64,000 nt of DNA from Tretioscincus oriximinensis. Lineage: Eukaryota; Chordata; Lepidosauria; Squamata; Gymnophthalmidae. The translations under genes and the position numbers were made by a program. Under the pieces are notes generated by a model that saw only the letters and a list, made by a program, of their open reading frames with translations, did not search any database and was not told where the DNA came from. This document shows, one piece after another, positions 57,831 to 64,000 of this stretch (the first letter of the stretch is position 1; each line of letters begins with the position of its first letter). The stretch is from the NCBI GenBank assembly GCA_022410635.1, contig JAJVDF010000216.1, positions 198,525-262,524 on the forward strand. The letters run 5' to 3'.

Positions 57831-58835
57831 GTTAAGGCCAAAACGGTCACTCTACTTTTTATGCTGCTTTGCAAATAACTGATTTTTTTTAAAAAAATTG
57901 TGCCACAACTATAGTCAAATGGAGTCAGATTGGGAAGAGATTGTTGGAATTACCATGGGGTGAGTAATGTTTCGGGGTGCCTCTGGGCTCGTTAGAAGCC
58001 AGAAGACCTCCTACAAGACCCAAGCTTTAAAGGAGACCTGCGTGCCCTAGCATCTACCAAAGACTTGGGGACCCCCTGCCATGCCTCCACGGAGACCCCT
58101 ATTCCTTAGGTAGCTGCCAGGGAACTAAGATGGAAAGAATAGTTCCAATCCCAGGCAGCCACTTAGAATACACAACTGGCAGCGCTGTATTAAAACCACT
58201 GCCAGTCTTAGGACTAGTAGGGGCAAATGGAGTTGCTCCAACTACTTTCTCCCCTGAGAGTCTGCAAAACCTGGCTTGAGGAGGAGGGAGAAAAGCAAAG
58301 TGAATTCTGATTAACTTGGCTTTCCTTCCAACCATTTTATTTTTAACCAGAGGGAACACAGTTTTTGTAATTTGTTTTTTTACAAAAGCCACAGTTTCTG
58401 AACAGCCAAATTTGCACATTCAGAGCGTTAGCATGGATTTTAGGATCCTTATTCAAGAATATATCGATCATACCTAAGCGGACCAGGATACTGACAATAG
58501 TAAGTAAAAGATTCCACCATTTACTTTGATTTACGCTTCATTTTCACTGAGTGTTTTCTTCCAATGACACTTCCTTGTGTAATTTGAAACACACTCACTT
58601 TACACTATGTTCTTCTGTTGGCTCTCTAAGATTACAGATAGTCGCTTTTAGCAAACCTATTTATAGCCCAGCAAGATTCCCTGTTATTAACTCATAGAGG
58701 GCTCGGTGATTTATTTTCTAGTCCTTTTCGATTATATTGTAGATCAATTGAACTTACAATTGTTGCAAAATGAATGTATTTTCTTACTTTCTCAGACAAT
58801 TTGTATTAAAATGGCTGGTAAATGACTCAGTGAAG
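57830..58835. other. Intron without recognised features
   Basis: No exon or repeat could be supported on either strand. A reverse frame at 58419-58099 has no family resemblance I know. Confidence 0.4.
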
Positions 58836-58839
58836 ATAT

Positions 58840-59540
58840 TCCAATATGGAGAAAAAGGAAAAAAGGCAAACTGAATTAGGAAGCTAATTAGAAAACAAAT
58901 CAGGAAGTGTCATTGGATGTCTTTATAAACCCATGGTGAAGCCACATTTGAGATATTGTATACAATTCTGATCATTTCATTCGACATATTGTGAAACTGG
59001 AAAGAACGATTAGGGGGTTGAATCACTGAAGTGAATAAAATCATGCATGGGATGGATGAGGTGAACAGAGAAAAAAGTATATTTTTCTATCACACAACAC
59101 AAGAGACCCTGAAGTTGATGGGCAGAGGAGTAATAGTAGGTCCAGAAATGTTCTTTTTATCTTCTCATATAAGGAGAATATCAAAGGCAGGTGGATCCTA
59201 TATTTAATCTATGTTTTACTCGCTTCTCCCTCAGCTTTCATCTGCCTTGGTAGAAGACTAGTCCTTTGAAATACTGATCATCAAAATTCAAGTCTTCTTT
59301 GGCAAATTTGTATGCTAAAAATAAGCATCTGATTTTTTTTTGTTCTCATCCCTATATTTACTTTGAATAATTCTCAATTCCTCATTTCCCTGTCCGTGTA
59401 CTGACAAAAATTAATCAAAGAATCATAGAGTTGGAAGGGACCTCTAGGGCCCCCGTTCCATGTAGGATTCACTAAATCATCCCAGACAGATGGCTGTGAA
59501 GCCTCCATTTCAAACCTTCTAGTGAAGGAGAAATAGTGAT
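58840..59540. mobile_element. Two decayed CR1 fragments
   Basis: 58840-59125 is sense (taaacccatggtgaagccac, atcatgcatgggatggatga, tatcacacaacacaagag). 59418-59540 is antisense of the older subfamily (aatcatagagttggaaggga). Unassigned DNA between. Confidence 0.7.
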
Positions 59541-60024
59541 ATATACCGATTTGACAGATTCTTATAAAGGCAAATGTTTATACTTGTAACCCAAAGATTA
59601 TTTGATTAAAATGTACAGATTCAAAGAACTGGTGGTAGAAGAGACAAAAGATTGATAGATTATATAGAGTAAATCCAAATTCCATATGCATAATGCTAAA
59701 TGAGGTGGAGTATTTATATCTCACATTGAAGGGAACAAGAAAAAAATCTAGTATTCTGGCTAGAATAGTGACATTCTAGATGCAAAATGTTTGGAATTTA
59801 ACTATCTTCTCATGAAACACTTTTCCTGCTCACTTTGCACTTAATTCTGAATGACCAAGGCTATCTCCATGCAGTGAGTCTTACTGAGTCTCTCTGGCCT
59901 GATTTGCACTTGACCTTATTCTGTTCAAGGAAGTGCTCTAAGATCCTGCTGTCCACATGCCATTCCAACGTTAGCAAATGGCAGGGCGTTTACTAGTCTG
60001 GAATGGCATGTAGAAAACAGTGGG

Positions 60025-60192
60025 TACAGATTAGATATCAGGGGGGAAATCTGACAGTAAAAATGATTGACCAACCGGAAGTGGTGGGTTCTCCTTGGTG
60101 GAAGTCTTCAAATGAAGGCTGGGCAGACATTTCTCTGTGATGGGATAATGAAACCCTGGAAGTCCCTTCCAACACAGTGATTCTGTGAAATC
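60025..60192 (+). mobile_element. CR1 3' end (older subfamily), sense
   Basis: ccaaccggaagtggtgggtt, gtcttcaaatgaaggctggg and ccctggaagtcccttccaac, ending tgattctgtga, the standard 3' end of the subfamily found in reverse at 10770. Confidence 0.75.
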
Positions 60193-60199
60193 TGCCCTT

Positions 60200-62560
60200 T
60201 CTTTCTATTTTCTTTTGTTAACTTAACTGAATCCTTTGCCACTTGGCTTTAAGACTGAAAGGCAGGACAATCTGTGCTTATTTCTGGCTGGAGCCAGAGT
60301 TAGTTTCTCAGTCTCCAGCTGACAAGAAAACCTTTCCCTGCCATAGCTACTATTATTCTTTTCCCTTGACACATCTTTAGTGTTTACATGTTACCAAGTG
60401 TCTTATTAGCATTGCTGCCTACCATTTGCCCTAAAGTGACTCTTAGCTCCCGCCGCTTTCTGACCTTCCAGGGAGGCTTGGTGGGTTGGGGTATGAATCT
60501 TTTTAAAAACAATGTGTATTTTTTAAAAAACATCCTTTGTTGCTCATCCTGGGACCAATGGTGAGGGGTGGGACATCAATCAATCAAGTGAAAATATTTT
60601 ATTGTTTCCTTTTGTTCAATACTATCTTTGCAGCTAAACTTGAAATAAAGTTATTCCTTGGCTGTGTCCCNTCTAGGAGAAAAAGCGGGTGTGAAAGCTG
60701 TATGACTCAATGCTGGGCTGACTGGTTTTCCATTTACTCTAAATGGAAATTGGGGTGGCCTACACAGATCCAATAGCAACATGGAGTCTGAGTAGAATTC
60801 TCTCAGAAAACTGTAGCAACTGCAGAGTAAGCAATTCACATTACTTCTGCTTGGCTATGGTGTCCCTATAGTGAAAGCGCATTTGTTGGGTTGCCCTGAT
60901 GCAGCCTGGGACAGATCGCCAGTCGGGGCAGGAGTGGGAACCTCCCCCTGTCCAATGACCATTGGAGGAAGGTCCTGATAGGAGTGTCTGTTTCATACCT
61001 GTTTTTTTCACACAGAAGCAAAAGCAAACTACTGACAAAAGCCAGCAGCAGGTACTGCAAGATATCCACAGCGATCTCCCTCACACCGGCATGCTTCTGG
61101 ATTTGCTAAGAGCCAGAAGCAGCCCCAAGGATTGCCCACCAAGGTTTAACACAAGTGAAAACTTTCTCAAAATCTTCCTCTGTCCTGTGTGGTCCCTTCA
61201 CTCCAAACTGATTCTTTCCTCACAGTTGAGACACAGCTTTTGTGTGCTTTTAAAATCTCAATTTAAAAACACAAAACTGTATTAAGGTTAGCCAACTATT
61301 TCTGCTCCCTTGGGATTGGTTCCAATCCATTGCTAGTTAAACCAAAGCAGTAGTCTTAAATATCATGGGTGTTTGTGGGAATGGTGTTAAACACATGTGT
61401 CACGGCAAATCACATACTGCAATCCACAAATCTATCATTCATATGACAGGACACCAACTCTGCTTATCGCCACTTAATTCTTCCTTTGAGTAATTATTTA
61501 AAATTAGCTAACGGTTCAACATAAGGTTACATTTGCAATGATAGCTCCACATATAATAAAAAATGGAAGTACACAGCTTTTGTTAAAAGATTTATAGAAA
61601 ACTGGGAAACACAGGAGAACCAAGAACTACTCCAATATATAAAATCATCTGATTAGTAAGAACAGAAATTGTGCTTAAGTTTTGTACTTTGCCTACATTG
61701 ACTAGCAGATGTTCTTTCTGTTAAATACATGATTTTCATTGGTGGACAACATCTGTGCCAGGGTCATATGCAGTTTGTAATCCTCTGCATACTAACTATA
61801 CATCTTGGGGAAATAGTCAGAGGGCTCAATTTTTAGAGGAGAATATTCTACATATATTGACAGGAATGGCTTTAACTGAGTGGTGGATCAACTACCCCAA
61901 CAAAAAAGATTTTAGGTTCAGTTCTCCGTACAACTTCCCTGTCTCTAAACACAAGTTTAACAAAGATCTCTGGACCAAAAAGTATCTTTACTGCAAACAT
62001 AAAATATTAAGTAAACAGTCCTAACACAGAATATACTGACTGGCAGAAACTAGAAGTGAAAGGTACATCAACTGGGATAACTAAAACAGAAAAATATACA
62101 TACAAAAAGACACAAATGTCAACAATGCCCGACTCTTAACTGGGAACCTTATTTGTAGCCCTCTACCTCAGAACAGGTAGAGCCTGAGCATTGCCTTGTT
62201 ACTTGGTATTTCTCAGCTGCCCTAATTAGAGACTGTTGAGTTTGTTATACTTTTCTTCACACAGCACAATCAGAATGTCCAACTGTCCCTCCTCCTTTTT
62301 ATCTATAGTCCCAGAAGAAGGTCCTGCCCACTGTAAAGGGTCCTCTGTCATGTTGTCTGTGACCAGAGGCCTAAATCCAGCAGGAATCCTACTGACCTGA
62401 ATCCTCACTGGATAAAGGGGGGGGGGGGATGTCAATACCTCGAGAAAGAAATATAACTAACCCCTTTTACATCTGAATAAATGTATCCATGTTTTCCATT
62501 TTGGTGTTACAGAACAACAACTTCCCAATAGAATTCTATGACCAGCAACTTCCCAGTTGG
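60200..62560. other. Upstream ABLIM2 intron or 5' flank, unassigned
   Basis: No exon matching the missing first LIM1 module found. 62130-62230 carries a family E fragment (aacaggtagagcctgagcat ... tttctcagctgccctaatta). A G12-like run lies at about 62418-62429. 60850-61190 is somewhat more GC-rich, without a recognisable function. Confidence 0.4.
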
Positions 62561-62562
62561 CC

Positions 62563-62622
62563 AGTTAGTATGAGGAGATCAAAGAAAATGTTGCCATTTT
62601 CTTTGATCTCCTCATACTAACT
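62563..62622. repeat. Perfect 28-bp inverted repeat with 4-nt loop
   Basis: The left arm 62563-62590 starts agttagtatgaggagatcaa. The right arm 62595-62622 is its exact reverse complement, with loop ttgc. Weaker pairing (ggcc outside) extends it. Could be a hairpin MITE, a template-switch product or, less likely, a small-RNA hairpin. Confidence 0.85.
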
Positions 62623-62639
62623 GTTTGGCCATTTTCAAA

Positions 62640-63329
62640 AACGTCAGTTTTAGTATTTAAGAAGCTGCGGATCTTCTATTCCATCTATGTGTAGAATTGT
62701 TAATTCCAATATTACTGAGGATACAGCAAATTTTCTGCATGTTAATTCTACTGTCAAACCAACAAGTTTGACAGAAATGGTGTAGGTGGGCATAATGAGA
62801 GCCCAAATTACCAGAGCAACTATTTTTTTAAAAAAAATATGAGAAATTTTTCAAGAAGCCTTTAGATTTTAAAAACCACAGCTGGGTACCCGGGACTTCG
62901 GGACTTAATTCTGAATTCCCGGGAGGAACTACCGTGCCACAATATCTGTGAGTGCCCTACCGGGTTTGGCAGATATGGTAATCCTAAATGCAGAAACAGC
63001 CTTAGTGATTTGGAAATGTATTCCTAGTAAATGTTCTAGTATTCTCATGCATTCCCTTCAATGGCTCAGTTTTGCTTTGGATGCAAAAAAGAGCATGGGA
63101 TCAATGCCAACATTTTCCAGAGGGTTACATATGCATGGCATCCATGTCACATAAAGGATGATGGAGGAAAACAGCTGTATGCAGGCCTATGCTTCTCTTT
63201 TTTTAAAAAAAACTGACCTCATATTTTATTCCCTATGCAAAGTTTTAAAAAATCGCCCTTTTTCTCTTCCATGTTTATCTTGTATGCACTGCATTTAGGT
63301 AGTCTGCAATAATTCCTGCACTGTGAAAA
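62640..63329. other. Unassigned DNA near the window end
   Basis: AT-rich with poly-T/A runs. Nothing recognised. Confidence 0.4.
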
Positions 63330-63430
63330 CATCCTTGCAGGAAGTGCAAATGTTGTATTCTAGCACTTTTGTGTTCTTCATGTCACGTGACATGTTTTCA
63401 CCCAATCACAGTGAGGGAAGTGGGCACTCA
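63330..63430. repeat. Dispersed repeat shared with 49430-49560
   Basis: Contains gcaggaagtgcaaatgttgt and catgtcacgtgacatgtttt, a short perfect palindrome. The atcacagtg block also occurs at about 45968. Confidence 0.55.
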
Positions 63431-63708
63431 ACTTGCTTAATGCAGATGTGTCTGCTGCTACAGCAAATCCAGATCAAGCAAATCTGGATTTACTAATACA
63501 GATTTAGCATGCTGAGTGTATAAAACCCACAGAAAGTGAGTTACTCTTTGGGATACTCTAGTCACTGAACAGGGGAAATTGTAGTTTAGAAACCTTGTGT
63601 CACGGAAGGGTAGAGATTGTGGTTCATAACATCTTGTGGATTTGGGAGCAGTTTAAAGTCTTTTTCAAATTAATCACTTCTAGTGCTATTCTGACACGCA
63701 CTTCTAAT

Positions 63709-63797
63709 CCATCTTCAATCCTGAAGAACTGAATTAAACGAGGGAAAAGATGTGGCTTTTTTCCTGCTTTAGTCTATTTCTTCAGGATTGAAGATGC
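63709..63797. mobile_element. Short palindromic MITE, family C
   Basis: atcttcaatcctgaagaa at 63711-63728 is matched in reverse by ttcttcaggattgaagat at about 63779-63796. Related single arms: 18550-18615, 29908-29965, 32950-33045 and 36450-36520. Confidence 0.6.
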
Positions 63798-64000
63798 CTT
63801 CAGAGTAGATGTTGGCACTTCTCAGAAGAGCTTTTGACTTTCATTTCACAGGTAAGATATTTGGGGCTCACTTTTTTTTTTTTACAAAATGAACTTTTCT
63901 GTTACAATTAACCCTGAATAGCAGCTACAAAAATCATACAATTTGTGGAAAATGGAATTGTTNATTATTCCACTTGTTTTTAATCCCCCCAAAGAATCTC

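Noticed and set aside
60866..61084. Reverse frame with a strongly hydrophobic start, looking like a signal-peptide first exon
   Set aside because: It does not begin with ATG (reverse gtg; the nearby ATG is followed at once by a stop), and nothing downstream continues it.
1..64000. CRISPR arrays, bacterial operons, phage or toxin systems
   Set aside because: No regularly spaced repeats with unique spacers and no dense operonic coding. Everything points to a vertebrate nuclear genome.

Overview
This 64 kb window is vertebrate nuclear DNA: small exons with GT-AG introns, long AT-rich introns, and a dense load of interspersed repeats. The repeats are CR1-type and L2-type LINEs with RT-derived reading frames, a tRNA-derived SINE with an L2-like tail, an L1 fragment, many palindromic MITEs and one young hAT element. 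That mixture fits a non-avian sauropsid, most likely a squamate or other lepidosaur. I cannot name the species.

Two host protein-coding genes face each other tail to tail. On the + strand, positions 448-7744 carry the last five coding exons (188, 105, 102, 204 and 228 nt) of a class I facilitative glucose transporter close to SLC2A3/GLUT3. They encode the C-terminal half of the protein, and a 3'UTR follows to a canonical AATAAA at 10491. On the - strand, 55975 down to 14864 carries 19 coding exons of ABLIM2 (actin-binding LIM protein 2). All exons join in frame to 568 residues: the rest of LIM1, LIM2-LIM4, the Ser/Pro-rich linker and the C-terminal villin headpiece. One exon is an 8-nt microexon at 16182-16189. 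The 5' exons of both genes lie outside the window.

Layout: 1-7744, SLC2A exons and repeat-bearing introns; 7745-10515, SLC2A 3'UTR; about 10.5-13.8 kb, intergenic, mostly antisense CR1; 13.87-14.86 kb, ABLIM2 3'UTR; 14.86-55.98 kb, ABLIM2 exons and introns, with the longest LINE (CR1 RT, 19.2-21.2 kb); 55.98-64 kb, a further upstream ABLIM2 intron in which I see no exon.

The two genes are not functionally linked in any way I can show: one is a plasma-membrane hexose transporter, the other an actin-scaffold LIM protein. The items most worth a second look are the 8-nt microexon, the position of a class I GLUT beside ABLIM2, a GC-rich hAT element with an exact 8-bp target duplication, a dispersed foldback family whose hairpin resembles a hammerhead-ribozyme core, and several nested transposon insertions. 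I found no bacterial-type system, CRISPR array, rRNA or functional tRNA gene.
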